Assembly (NCBI GenBank): GCA_037577475.1
Contig: CM075193.1
Location: 872,501 to 936,500 of the forward strand
Source of the DNA: Chaunax sp. Z400
Taxonomy: Eukaryota; Chordata; Actinopteri; Lophiiformes; Chaunacidae
Reading direction: 5' to 3'
DNA length: 64,000 nucleotides
Part shown: positions 12,601-24,959 of the stretch, piece after piece
Numbering within the stretch: position 1 is the first letter of the stretch
How the letters are laid out: every line of letters starts with the position of its first letter
Notes under the pieces: generated by a model
Told to the model about the DNA's origin: nothing
The model's input: the letters and a program-made list of their open reading frames with translations, nothing else
Databases searched by the model: none
Made by a program: the position numbers and the translations under genes

Positions 12601-13884
12601 ACTAAGACAAAAAACACTAATCTGCACAAAAAAGATTTTTCTGTTTGGCTACAGGGTGAATAAAGATGTGTGATCCATAATTTGCCTTTGATATTTAAGA
12701 TGAACAGGATGGCATGAGATTTAAAAAAAAAGTGTTTCTACTGTTGGTCAGTATGCATACATTTATGACATTTTCCTCTCTGCAAATACTTATTTTTGTG
12801 ATCAGTGATCAGATTTCCTTAATTAACAAAAAGCCACTAAATAAGTAATTAGGAAAATGTTGAAACAATGTTGAAAAATTGTCAACATTTTGAACTACAA
12901 TCTCATCATGTTGACTTAATAAAATAAAATAAAATTTAATTTCCTCCTCCTCTAGTTTCAAGTGGACACTGAAGGAAAAAGAAAAACTCCTCTGCTGAGT
13001 AATTGGGGTCATGATGATGATGATTTCATAAAACCATCAGAGCTCCTAAAAACCAATAAAGGAGAGTGAACGACTGCAACCAATCTGCCTGCAGCTGGTC
13101 TATTTTTGGAGAAAAAAAACAAGGAAAAGAAATGATGATTAATGTTATTGGATTATTTACATTGGCCTCAACATGATTGAGCCTCAGAAATGAAATTAGA
13201 ATGTGTGTTGAATGGGATTTTCCTAGAAAAAAACCACAGTGGTAATAAGAAATAACTAATTCTCCCAAAGTCGATTAAACACCATCTCATCCCGCAGGAA
13301 AATACACTGCAGGCTGCAGAACAAATAAGATCTGGATTAGACAACTGTGGCTACATTAAGAGGCAGATTAAAGTGTTTTCATTCATTATTTTTATTGTTT
13401 TTCAGCGAGTTCTTGTTCAGAGGGCTTAACTGTGGAGAAAACAAGCCATTACATACAGAAATGAGAATAAACCTGCAGGACACTTTCAGGACTGAAGGAG
13501 AATTATTTCCTTTAAAAGTTTAAGAGACACAGAATTAAATAAAAGTTTATTTTCCTTCTTCAGTTGCACTCAGATGATCTGACTGAAAACAAGTCTGCAG
13601 GAGAAAGAAAAGACTGAAACACTTAAAATCTTCATAGTCTGAGAGCCGAGCAGGAGGATTTTAAATCAATAATAAATATTACAGATAATAAAACATTAAT
13701 GACTGTAGGTATGTATTTGTGTTTCATATCTGCCGGACTGTTTACTCCCCTTGTTCTTTATATAAAACACAAAAGAAACATTATAAATCAGTTTTTCATA
13801 AAATGATCTTGTGCAAATGTGTTTGAGTGTCCTGTGCTAAATTATACAGATTGTCTGTGAATGTCTCACATCAGCCAAAGTAAA
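12601..13884. other. Intergenic sequence, no gene seen
   Basis: AT-rich sequence with short frames only. Nothing was recognised beyond ordinary noncoding DNA. Positions 13280-13700 are free of simple repeats but show no motif cluster. Confidence 0.4.
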
Positions 13885-14030
13885 TTGATCATTTAGGGTG
13901 TGTCCCACTCATTTTTGCTGCTTAAACTGTGCATAATCTGCACACAAAGTAAGGCACAAGACACAAAGTATTTGTATTTAGACTGTTATTTATTCACAGG
14001 TGTGTTTTAACATGAATTTAACCAATCAGA
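13885..14030 (+). repeat. Dispersed repeat family C, copy 1
   Basis: Matches 38815-38975 and 56165-56310. The shared core is TGCATAATCTG followed by GCA.AGTAAGG(C/T)GCA(A/G)GAC.CA. No coding content or terminal repeats were recognised. Confidence 0.7.
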
Positions 14031-15119
14031 GTTCATCTTCCATTCCCTTAAAAAGCCAGGAGTGTCTCACCTGGAGCATTGCTATTTAACCAGCAACACT
14101 GGTTTTCACTGAGGGACAGGTATGTGGCCTCTGTCCCATCAACACCTCCTGGGAACTGTCCCAATGCCTGGTTGAAAATATCTTTGTAAAAATACCCAAT
14201 TTATGGCTAAAATTGTTCCAATGTCTCATTAAAAATCTGATTTTGTTGCCATGAACACTGCCTGATGTCTCGTTAACAGGTTTATAAATTGTTGACATCT
14301 CAATAAATTAAAATGTCCTGATGTTTTGTTAAAAATACCAAATTTTCAGATGAAATACACAACAAACCATAGATATGTTGAAACATCACATTTCTCCATG
14401 TTCAGTTTTCAGTTTACTGTTGTGATCAAACTGTGGTTTAACTCAGTCCTGATGAAAAAGTGACATCACATCTAATCTGAACAGGATATGATACTCATTG
14501 AATATAACATAAGGAAAACATGTATAATGCAGTACAACAAAATATTGAGGTACATGTACTCCAGTAGTGGAGTACATGTACCTGTTAGCGGTAGTCTGGT
14601 TGACCTCAGTGGAGGATTAGCTGTTTGGACTTCTTTCAATCTATTTTAAACAATGGCTTCAGATTAGCCGTCAGAGTCAGAGTGCATCAAATAAAGAAAA
14701 CTGCATTAAATTATCCCATTAATATTATTATATTTGCTGCAGCGCTCCAACATTATATAATGAAACAAAGTGGTTTTACTCTCTCATCCCTCTCTCTCAT
14801 CTAGGAAGGAGCCATGCTAGTAAATGAAAATTGGATTGGCAGCCGTGTCCAAATGAAAAACCGGAGAGAGGAAATCATGTTTTATCCTCTGAAACATCCC
14901 ACAGTTTATTCACTGAGTATCACAGAACACATACAGATAGATAGACAGATAGATAGATAGATAGAATTGAAAATAGACGACACATTGACATTTAAACATA
15001 GATATGCGATACAGGTAAATATGAGGAATCCAATCTCCAGAAAAAATATAACTATAGATTAAAGTGGTCAGTGCGGATGTGCAATGATTGGAGACACACA
15101 TGGTGTGTAATAAGTGGAT

Positions 15120-15690
15120 GGATGAATGAATGTATGAAAAAATGAATGAATGAATGAAGAGTTCAAGGGTTTTCTGACACAACACAGTTCAGATTGATTT
15201 GTTGTAAAGTCTGACTGCAGTCGGGACAAAGGAGCAGCTGTAGCTCTGTCTTACACTGTGGGTGTAGCAGTCTGCTGCTGAAGGAGCTGCTCAAAGCTCC
15301 CACAGTCTCATGTAGGGGGTGAGAGGTGTTGTCCAGGATGGATGTCAGCTTGGTTAACATCCTCCTCTCACCCACCTCCTCCACAGAGTCCAGGGGACAG
15401 TCCATGACAGAGCTGGCCCTCCTGACCAGCCTGTTGAGTCTCTTCCTGTCCCTCTCTGTGCTTCCTCCACCCCAGCAGACCACAGCGTAGACGATGGATG
15501 ATGCTACCACAGTGTCATAGAATGTTTTTAACAGAGTCCTGCACACTCCGAAGGAGCTCAGTCTCCTGAGCATATGGAGACGACCTTGGCCCTTCTTGTA
15601 CAGGACATCTGTGTTGTCCCATCAGTCCAGTTTATTGTTGAGGTGAACACCCAGGTATTTGTACGAGTTCACCAGCAAGTATTCCTGATG
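15120..15690 (-). mobile_element. LINE fragment (L2/Jockey-superfamily-like reverse transcriptase C-terminus)
   Basis: The minus-strand frame at 15573-15163 encodes a C-terminal ORF2 segment containing FYDTVVASSIVYAVVCWGG and RLVRRASSV, strings typical of fish non-LTR retrotransposons. Upstream, to about 15690, the same frame continues as YKYLGVHLNNKLD, then an in-frame stop, then YKKGQGRLHMLRRL, so the copy is a pseudogene. On the element's 3' side is a (TTCA)n tail at 15120-15165, followed by a (GATA)n microsatellite at 14935-14965. The element is severely 5'-truncated. Confidence 0.85.
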
Positions 15691-16564
15691 ATAAACACCC
15701 ATAATGAAGTAATAATGTACTGCATGCTCACATATTAGTGGTTTCAGTGTTAAGTAGAAACTCTCTACGTTAAGTACATTTGGAGTTCAGGGACTCCTTT
15801 ACTGTCATATATCAAGTATTTCATGTACACAAGGTACTTATTGAACCTTTCAGGCCACACAGTCCAGGAAACAGCGAGTCTCAGCTGGGAATGCTTTCCA
15901 CAGGCTAACAAGCTAAAACCCTAAAAGGTTAACAAGCTAACAAGCACTGAGTGGTGTACATGAACCTATCTGGTCTCAAAGAAAAAAAACACAGAAGACT
16001 AAACAGGAACAGGTGAAACTAATTAGAGCAGGACAGGAAGTGTAAAGTGAAAAACACGACAGGGAAAAATAAACTTTCAAAATAAAACTGGAAATCACAA
16101 ACTAAACCAAAAACCATTATAAAGAAGAGGAGCAAAAGAAATGAGTTCTCCTTTGTCACCATGCAGAAACACCCTGTCTTCACTGTGACCTGATCAGTTT
16201 GAGTTCATCCACCACAAACAGCAGAGAACTATAAAAATCACATGTGTGCGTGAGTTAGCATCAGTCCAGATGTTGGCAGCTGCAGTTTCTCCTCAATAAG
16301 CTCATATAGGAGACAGAAAAAAATTCATAGTGCAGCACTAAGCCTTCAATTTAAACACACTAATGGATCCTATAGAGGCCGGTTTAATCATATACAGACC
16401 CAACGACACACAGGCCATCCAGTTTCCTTCATGCAATCATCAATCAGTCCAGAAAGACTTCATTAGTATTTAAATAAAGACATGAAACCTGAACCTGTGT
16501 CCTGATTGGCTAATGAGGACAACAGGTGGCAACGAGTCTCATTCGAAACACTCCAAGAGTCCTT

Positions 16565-17075
16565 ATTTGTCATCACAGTCAATCATTTAGGTGTCTTTTT
16601 GTACCAAAAAACAAGAAGAAGAAGCTCAGTGCATCATGGGAAGCCCCCCAGCAGTCTAAACCTATTGCAGCGTAACTAATTGCTTTATCAAAAAGGAATG
16701 TTTCAAAATTGCTCTTAAATATAGAGAGGGTGTCTGCCTCCATCATGAAATCTAAAACCATCCAAAATTACCCCAAAACTAAACTGGGATTTCATGAAAA
16801 CCAGTCTACATATTAAAATGTCCATTTGGCCCAGTAAAGTCCAGAGTCTAGTGACCAGTTTAAACTTTGAATCCTGTTTTTATGTTAAGGTATTGTGAAG
16901 CAACATGGTGCCAAAGGGTTTGACCTCTCGTCACATTGATTAACATTATTGCTTATGGGACTTTTTTTTAACGTTTTATTTATAGATTTTCACAAAAACA
17001 AATTTGATGATCACGACCAAAAGACAAAGCACACCAATCCTGATCAGTCTCCACATGTTGATGTATTATTTTGTA
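16565..17075 (+). repeat. Common dispersed repeat, copy 1
   Basis: The first part (AGCTCAGTGCATCATGGGAA near 16622 and AGAGAGGGTGTCTGCCTCC near 16722) resembles a repeat I know to be widespread in teleost genomes. The second part (16755-16960) matches 22725-22945: ATGAAAACCAGTCTA, TGTCCATTT(G/A)GCCCAGTAAAG and TTGTGAAGCAACATGG are shared. The two copies are in the same orientation. Confidence 0.75.
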
Positions 17076-17379
17076 TTTGTGCTGGTAACACAACAGGACT
17101 AGTAGTACGATGAACAGGTGTACAGAGGAATAATAATCAGAGTGATGTCATAAAGCTTTTAATTCAAATGGTTTCAGTGTCATTTTCTTTATAAAGAATC
17201 TAATTTAAACTTTTATTAATGTTAATAAATCTTCATGAATATTTGACAGTGGTACCAGAGTGTCTTCTGTTGGTTTATACCTTCAGATTATTCATGTATC
17301 CTCACAGAAACTCATCTTCTTCCCCTTAATTTCCTGATAACCTGTTAATTTTATTGTTTTTCACTCACATTACATGATT

Positions 17380-17810
17380 ACTGCAACGACCCGGCAACTC
17401 AAATCACTTAATGCATTGTGATTGAGGCCAGGCGTTAGCTGGGCCTCCTTTAGCCAAATGACTGTTGATATTTGCTTTTAATTTAAGCAATCCACTACAA
17501 GACTCATTAACATGCTGCTAGATTAACTGCTTCCAAGCTGAGGTTATCCGCCTCTTAATGCCCTTTCCATGGAGATAATCCCTGCTAACTTGGATTGGAG
17601 GCTACAATGAGATAAGCACAACGATGAAGAGATGAAGGAGAACCTGTCTGATCTGATCCCGGCGCTCCAATAATGATTGTTTTTCTCTTTCTGCTGCAAT
17701 TTGCTTAATTTGGGTGTTATTGACGGGCAGTATGTCACGGAGCCTGTGGCAGCGCTGATCCCGCAGAGAGAGGAGTCGCCTTCTCTTCGAGGAAACAACG
17801 AGTTTCTAGT
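17380..17810. promoter_or_regulatory. Candidate distal regulatory element in the vsx1 upstream desert
   Basis: A unique, moderately GC-rich block with no reading frame and many homeodomain-like cores: TTAATGCATTGTGATTG, CTTTTAATTTAAGC, CTCATTAACATG, AGATAATCC (OTX/CRX type) and CAATAATGATTG. It contrasts with the AT-rich, repeat-rich flanks. The role is inferred from composition only. Confidence 0.35.
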
Positions 17811-19038
17811 GAGACACAGAGATTATCCTGCTCATCCAGAGTGAAAACAAACTCCAGGAAATATCCCAGTCCATGCTTTTATGATCAAATTGTCAAAAAG
17901 TTAAATTAAAACCCATCAGTGACGAAACTAAAGGGAAGATCAGGCCACTGACCGGAAACACATGACCAGGTGGGAGTCATGTGACCTGTTGTATAATGTC
18001 ATGTGTTGTCATTTCTGATCAAATGATCAATGTTTCACCAAAAATCAAAGATTAAAGTAAAACAGATTTATAGTTTTTCTTCTGTCATTGATCATGTGAT
18101 GACCCCTCAGAATGACCAGGTGACCCTTTAAAGGGACCCGATCCCTTGGTTGAGAACCACTGAGCTATACATTTAAGTGTATCCACAGTTATGCAGTACT
18201 TTGAGTACTTTTACAGTGTTTTATTAGTACTTAAACATGAGTAACATGGTATTGTAGATATCTTCAGACTGATGATCTGCTGCAGACACTGAAAGCGATG
18301 AAGATGAGTGATGAAGATGAGGAGGGAATCAATCAATGACTGAATCCAGATGTTCAGATAAATCTTCTTCGTTGGTGGATTGTTTAATGTTCTGGTCAAT
18401 CTCTGGTTTTATCTTCTTCTACTCCTTAAATAAATGAATGTTCACACTGATGGAGGATTTGATGTTTGGGTTGGTTGGTTGGTTGGTTTCTTGATTGGTT
18501 TTGAAAAGGGTGTTGACCATATGTTCAACATGAAGAAGGTTCTATACAAACAGTTAAATATTTTATTCATACATTTATTTGTTTTTGTGAAGTTGTGAAA
18601 CAAAATTGCCACTTCCACAGTGACGCAGGCTCTTTACTGAAGTCAACGTAGAAATACTGCAATATAAAAATATTCCTGCATTGGGATTCTCACTTCAATA
18701 AAAGTACAGTAGTATTATTGGCAAAATGTACTTAAGGTATCAAGTAAGAGTACTCATAATAAAACTCCTAATGTCCCCTGTGACTTAAATGATTCTTCTT
18801 CTTCTTTTGTATTCATGTTAAAGCAACTCTTCACAGCTGGTTGAATTTTTAAAAAACTATTTTGTTCTATTTTGTAATTCATCTATGTCTATTATTTGTA
18901 CATTTGTATTCAAATTTAATTTAATTTAATTTTTGAGGGTTTTTAAAGCGATTGTCGTTTTTTATTCTTTCCTCAATTCTCCTCCAATCTGTTCTTAGCC
19001 TCGTTTGTTCTAATCCTCACACACTTTTCCCTTATTAA
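17811..19038. other. Intergenic sequence with a hAT-like end remnant
   Basis: No gene was seen. The segment at about 18098-18170 ends in TTGAGAACCACTGAG, like the terminal repeat common in hAT-derived fish MITEs. Related remnants are at 34974-34992 and 50353-50415. Short (GGTT)n at 18466-18488. Confidence 0.45.
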
Positions 19039-19069
<31 letters not shown>

Positions 19070-19291
19070 AACACACACAAACACACACAAACACACACAC
19101 ACACACACACAGACACACACACACACACACAGACACACACAGACACACACACACAAACACACACACACAAACACACACACACACAAACACACACAAACAC
19201 ACACACACACACACACAGACACACACACACACACACAGACACACACAGACACACACACACAAACACACACACACACACACACAAACACACA

Positions 19292-19346
<55 letters not shown>
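19039..19346. repeat. Long interrupted (CA)n microsatellite
   Basis: About 308 bases of (AC)n with regular AAAC and AGAC interruptions, ending in a pure run. Minus-strand open frames across it (poly Cys-Val) are artefacts of the repeat. Confidence 0.97.
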
Positions 19347-19349
<3 letters not shown>

Positions 19350-19699
19350 GCAAAGTGATGAAGAAGACAGTGGGCTGATGAAGGTCGACAGGTTGTTTAG
19401 GAATTCTTTTTTTTATCTGACTTGACAATTTCTGACTAATTATGACAGCATGAGTGGCAGCTGAGGAGGAGGAGGAGGGACTGAAAGAAAGAGAAGTGAC
19501 AGATGGAGGAGAGAGGGATGAAGAGAGATGGAGAGGACAGGATGGAGGGTGGAGTTAAACAACATAGAGGCAGGTCACGAGTAGAAATGAATTTTAATTC
19601 ATTTTGAGATGAACAGTCCAACCAGGGCCGTTCAGAAGGAAGGAGACACAAAACCTGTTTAGGGCCTCGCTTCAGGGGCCCCTAAAAACATCAGCAATG

Positions 19700-20180
19700 A
19701 TAATTATCCTGTTAAACTTCTGAGGGCATTTCTTCTATTTTGAGATCATTTTAAATTCATCTTTTTAAGGTTTGCACATGTGTTTTATGTCTAAATTTAC
19801 AATCTCAGCTTTCTGAGGATGAGGCTCAAATTTGTCCTTGAGCAACATGTAAAGGGATAATTTCAAGCAACACCTGAAAAAAGTTTGAAACTCTTCAAAT
19901 CTCCTGTGTAAACTTACCTTTATTCCTGTGGACCACTAGTTCTGGTTCTTAAATGGGTTCACAAAAGTCTGAGGTTATAGACGCAGTGGTAGAATAAAAT
20001 AGTAGAGAAATGTAGAATAAATCTGGTGAGAGTACGGACCAGGAAGAGGAGAGTCTACAGATTCCAGTGACATTTAAAACACACTTTTACGACATTTATC
20101 ACAAACACATTAATAGAAACATTATAAAACACACCAGAACTCAAGAATCAATAATAAGATCTTCCTTCAGTTTTCAGACT
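19700..20180 (+). repeat. Dispersed repeat family B, copy
   Basis: Matches 24960-25400 and 39280-39565 in direct orientation and 10500-10715 in reverse. Shared phrases are TTTACAATCTCAGCTTTCTG, GAAACTCTTCAAATCTCCTG, AGTTCTGGTTCTTAAATGGG and, further on, ACATTAATAGAAACATTATAA. Confidence 0.8.
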
Positions 20181-20219
20181 TTCTTTCCCTGATTCAGAAC
20201 TTTTTCTGTGCTATAAACC

Positions 20220-20640
20220 AGTTAAACCAGCTTCCAGCTGCTGACTTTGTTAAACTGAGTGTTAATGAGACCAATTAAAGCAGCAGCTGTAATCAAATTA
20301 AGGACCTGCTGCTGCAGCCTACAGCAGGTCAGGCCGTCTGTAAGCGATAGCAGTAATTCAGGCGGCAGACGGCGGCAGCTCTCTGCCGCTTTGTTGCTCA
20401 TTGTTTTCTCTGCTCTATTGTTTACCGCCGTCAACGGCAACAATAGTCTGGCCACGCGTCCGGACCCCCACCCCACCCCACCAGTCCCCACCTACAGCCC
20501 TCTGTGGCCCACTAATTATTCATACATGCACATTTATGCAAATAGCCCTGATAGATTAACCTAATTCAGTGCTGTAAACAACTCCTGGGTCGGATTACAG
20601 TTTTTAAATTAGACTGTCTGGAAGTCTGGACCATATACTC
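20220..20640. promoter_or_regulatory. Candidate vsx1 enhancer block A
   Basis: About 6 kb upstream of vsx1, a unique block without a convincing gene. It is dense in factor-site-like motifs: AATTAAAG, TAATCAAATTAAGG, CAGTAATTC, SOX-type ATTGTT (twice), ACTAATTATTC, octamer-like TATGCAAAT and GATAGATTAACCTAATT. The motif density over 400 bases and the lack of repeats resemble vertebrate developmental conserved noncoding elements. Short ORFs crossing it on both strands have no recognisable domain. The role is inferred. Confidence 0.4.
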
Positions 20641-20694
20641 TTATACGCCCCCCGCCCCCACCTCCCACCCACCTCATTTACATTTTGTAATCTA

Positions 20695-20935
20695 AAAGTA
20701 CATGAGGCCACGCCAGACAAACATCCAGAGAAAGCTAGTCTGTCTGCTGCTATTAGCGCTAATGGCTAATGATTAAACATTAATACTGTACAGAGACGGA
20801 GAGTGTCTCGACCCGACGCCGCCGGGACGCCACACGTGCCGCTCCGCTCAGTAAGCTACATCCATTATGCTAATTTACTCCCAAATGGGCACTTACATGT
20901 CCAAGTTCAATTAGCCACTTCCTGTTTCCTGTGAC
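20695..20935. promoter_or_regulatory. Candidate vsx1 enhancer block B
   Basis: A second dense cluster just downstream of block A. It includes CTATTAGCGCTAATGGCTAATG, then ATTAAACATTAATAC, a CpG-rich stretch (about 20798-20850), then ATTATGCTAATTTAC and CAATTAGCCA. Repeated TTAGC/GCTAAT cores fit homeodomain sites of the Q50 paired-like type. The role is inferred. Confidence 0.35.
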
Positions 20936-21311
20936 AAGCCAATCAGCTGGTGGGAAATATTTAAATATTTTGTTTATAACATCGACCCTGCGGCCTACTT
21001 TCTCATCCGTCCACTTTCTCAAGCTGATACCTCTGACCTTTGACCTCGACCCTCATGAACCCTCACCCTCCCACCTCTCTCTTTCTGACCCTAATCCTGA
21101 TGCTGCAGCTCACAGGGGGGGCCCCATGACTGGAGGAAGTGTTCCTCGTGTGAGGCTCGTGGTGACGAAGGATCCATCAAGATCCAAAATGTCTGCATGT
21201 GCGGATCACTCCAGCGCCGTCAGGTGTCAGACAGATCACTGTGTGTCCACTTATTATTGTCATTTATCACCATAATTCAGTGATCAATCACAAAACGTAA
21301 ACCAGATGTAT

Positions 21312-21466
21312 TAAAACTAGTCTCCATCTTCTTCAGGTGTTTTTAAACTAGTCTCCATCGTCTTCAGGTGTTTTTAAACTAGTCTCCATCTTCTTCAGGT
21401 GTCTTTAAACTAGTCTCCATCTTCTTCAGGTGTTTTAAAACTAGTCTCCATCTTCTTCAGGTTTTT
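21312..21466. repeat. 31-bp tandem repeat, five copies
   Basis: Five near-identical units, each containing AAACTAGTCTCCATC(T/G)TCTTCAGG. The units differ by one or two substitutions and small T-run length changes. The flanks (20940-21300 and 21470-22060) hold no recognisable gene. Confidence 0.92.
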
Positions 21467-22589
21467 AGCAGCTGGAATGCTGTTTTACTGTGAAGCTCCA
21501 GAGATGATTGGTGGATGAAGAAACCATCAGTATGAGGAGGAGGTAATGATGATGTGTAACTCTTCCTTTTGGCTGAACCGTTCCTTTAACAGACCGACAC
21601 CAACAGTCACAAGCTGTGATGAGTTTCTAAGTCGACGACCGGCTGCTGCAGAAGCTGTTGCTCTTTATGTGAAATGTCTTTTATTCCCCGATGACTCTTC
21701 GCGGCTCTCAGGGGAGACCCGCCTCCTCTTTTCACCAACAGCTCTCATTGTGAGCGGGACGCCAAAATAATCAATGAACCGAAGGAGGTGTTGAAAACAC
21801 AAGGCTGGTTTCAATCAGCGGCCTCAGAGGGAAGAAGAGGGGGTAGTTAAATGTGTCCAGGAGAGACAAGCTTTACTTCAGTAACAGTAGCAGTACTGTC
21901 GTGTAGAAGTACTCTGTAGTAACACACTGTTATTGAGTGACATTTAGACAATCACACTGGGGTAATATTACCTCTGAATAGTAGTAGTAGTTGAATCAAC
22001 CGCAGGTGATATACATGTTGAAAGAGACAAAAAACAAATAAAAAAAAGAACTCAGTGAGAGCAGCCAGACTGTAATGTTTAGTTTAGTAGTATTAATAGT
22101 AGCAGTAGAATTGGTATTGGCAGTACTACTAGAGCTAAAAATATATGAATATAGATGAGGAGTAAGCCGATTGGAGGTTTAATCAGCCAATCAGCAACAG
22201 CGGTGTGTATCTGTGGCCTGAAAAATGCCAACTCATTGAGGTAGACAGAGAGAAAGCCCATAAAGCACCACTGGAACCAGACAGCCTGATTCAAAAACTG
22301 TAGGTATTATTGTTAAAATAAGACACCGTCAGCATCCTAAGAAGCTGCTGAACATGTAGATCTATAATTTGTATGGATCAAGTTCAAAATGTGAACATTA
22401 TAGCGAGAGAGAAAACTGCTACTGTCTGCAGGACAAAGTTCAAATGGGAGCTGATGAGGCAGTTGGTTGGAGTTCCTGTTGCTCGGGGCCTCCCTGAGCC
22501 ATAAGTGTATGTCTGTTAGCTTCCAGATTAGCATCACTAGAACCAGCACAAATTTTACTATGTTTTCATGTCAACATTATGGATGCGGA

Positions 22590-23030
22590 GTAAAAACTGA
22601 GGGAGTGAGTGCAATTTAAAGAGAAGATTTTTGGACAATTTTCCAGCTCCCCTCCACTCTAATGATGATGTCACCGCTCTAACTGTCAACATTCCTGCAA
22701 AACACACCCATTATAAAATCTAAAACCAGCCAAAATGACCCCAAACCTAAACTGTGATTTAATGAAAACCAGTCTAGATATCAAAATGTCCATTTAGCCC
22801 AGTAAAGTCCCAAGTCTGGTGACAAGTTTAAACTTTTAATCATGTTTCTGTGTTAAGGTATTGTGAAGCAACATGGCCCCAAAGAGGGGCGGGGTTTGAC
22901 CTCTATTCAGAATGATTTATCATTATTCCTTATGGGGCAACTTCTTTGTGATTTTTGTGAAAAGGTTTTTACGAATCGAGAACACTGACCAGTCCACATG
23001 TTTTCATGTCTTTATTGTGTCTACAACACC
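22590..23030 (+). repeat. Common dispersed repeat, copy 2
   Basis: The left part (22595-22690) matches the reverse complement of the 11.6-11.76 kb repeat. The right part (22725-23020) matches 16755-17075 in direct orientation. This copy therefore links the two families into one larger element of roughly 430 bases or more. No protein was recognised. Confidence 0.75.
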
Positions 23031-23462
23031 AGACTAGCATCCTCCTCCAGAATTCTGGTTCTGTTGAGAGCAACAGTTCATGTTCATCAACCTCCAACAT
23101 GGCCGCCACAGAATGGGCGGAGTTACATCACCTGACAGAGCTCTGCTGCCCATTTATTGAACTCAAACTGATGTCAGAGAGTCAATCGGTGAGCTTTAAA
23201 GCCTGATTAGTGATGATTACAGTCCGCCAACACACAATGCTGCATCCTGCAGCACACAGGACAAATTAATTAGAAACGGCAGAAATAAAACATAAAGACA
23301 CGAAGGATGAAGATAAAACTCTGGACGAGGATGAAAAGCTCAGAGCGACAAGAATAAAAAGACCTTAATCTGAAGATTATTCAAACCCACATAATCAATA
23401 AATCTCCTTCTTCATATAATGGTAATCCACATTGTTTTAAAAATGAACATACGTTTCTGTGG

Positions 23463-23472
23463 AACACACACA

Positions 23473-23557
<85 letters not shown>
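23463..23557. repeat. (CA)n microsatellite
   Basis: About 95 bases of nearly pure (AC)n with one AGAC interruption at the left. No gene was seen in the flanking 23030-24280. Confidence 0.97.
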
Positions 23558-23559
<2 letters not shown>

Positions 23560-24284
23560 TAATCCAACCTCATCACCTTCTTTCCAGCTTACACGAGTCA
23601 AACTGATGTTCTGATTTTGTCAAAACGTTAATAATCTGCAAAAACTCTGAAGCTGTGTCATCGTTTTGATAAACCACAGAAGAAGAAGTGTGTGTTTGTG
23701 TGTGTGCTTTAAACAGTTGAATGAATGACAAACAGAGAGGAAAAAAATTGAGAGAACAATTAAAGATGATTTTAAAAATGATGTAAACAAGATTCTTCCT
23801 CATTTATTCAACTTTTATATTTTATGCGTTCACATTATTTTCTTGTTCGAACATGATCCAAATATTATGAAGAGAAAATCAATAATGAATAAAGACACTA
23901 ATATCAGGATAACTGATCCTTATTTTCTGTGACTGACATAAAGTTCTGATATCTGTGTAGAAGTTTTCACAGTTGGAAACAAAATGATTCAACACCCATT
24001 GATTATTAGGTTTATTGGTAGAATCTACTATTGATCAGCTGTTTGCATTAACCACATAAAAAAGAACAGTTTGAATAGATCAATAGAACAGATATTAAAG
24101 TGTTTTTCCCCAAATCTAAGCCAAAAGTCTCCTTTTACTAATGACTGCAGTCTCTAAATGATTCAGCCCTCTGAATATCATCCTTCATCAGAGACACATT
24201 AACCAGTTAGATGTGCAAAACACAGAGCCAACCTTCATACTTACTTTAACAGAAGACTCCAATAGTTTTTTTCTGTTAAGACCT

Positions 24285-24545
24285 AAATTTACATCAGGAC
24301 TCCAAGACCTTCACCACTGCTGACCCAAAAGCACCAGAAAAGTCACTCTAGTAGCTCAGAACCATCTAGATAAGACACAGAAGTTCTGGATGCTGTTCTG
24401 TGGAGCCATGAAACCAAACTGGAACTTTTGGGGCCTCTGGATCAGCGGTATGTCTGATGGAGGAAGAATGAAGCTGATGCTGAAAAGAACAGCCCACCTA
24501 CAGTGAAGCCTGGCGATGGCTCCTCGTGATGACAGTCAGTTTGTA
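24285..24545 (+). mobile_element. Tc1-like transposase relic
   Basis: Plus-strand translation gives VLWSHETKLELFG and, in another frame, NSPPTVKPGDGS. These match the VLWSDET..ELFG and ..PTVKHGGGS motifs around the second catalytic aspartate of Tc1 transposases. Here the catalytic D is replaced by H (WSHET). Frameshifts and stops break the frame. No terminal repeats were identified. Confidence 0.75.
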
Positions 24546-24604
24546 AAATTAGGGCCAAGTTAGTGTTTAATCCCTCAGGATTGACTGCAGGCTGGCAGGC
24601 AGGC

Positions 24605-24623
24605 TGTGTGTGTGTGTGTGTGT

Positions 24624-24698
<75 letters not shown>

Positions 24699-24719
24699 TG
24701 TGTGTGTGTGTGTGTGTGT
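24605..24719. repeat. (TG)n microsatellite
   Basis: About 115 bases of (TG)n with single TATG and TCTG interruptions. Confidence 0.97.
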
Positions 24720-24959
24720 AAGAAGGTAAAACTGGTTTTAAAAAGCAATTAGAGGAATCTGCTTATCAGAGATAATTAAAGTAAATTTATGGCTGTTTTT
24801 AAACTTTAATCTTTTTATTGTGAATTTAAATGTGACGTCACTGAGTGTCCAAACCAAAAGAGATTACAGCTACAAATGATTTAAATGGGCTGGGAATGAG
24901 ATGCCATTCATGATATTAATATTTTCAATGTCAAATTGAACCAAATGGGCTTTAGCTTT

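Noticed and set aside
19010..19428. Long Cys/Val open frames on the minus strand
   Set aside because: They are translations of the (CA)n microsatellite.
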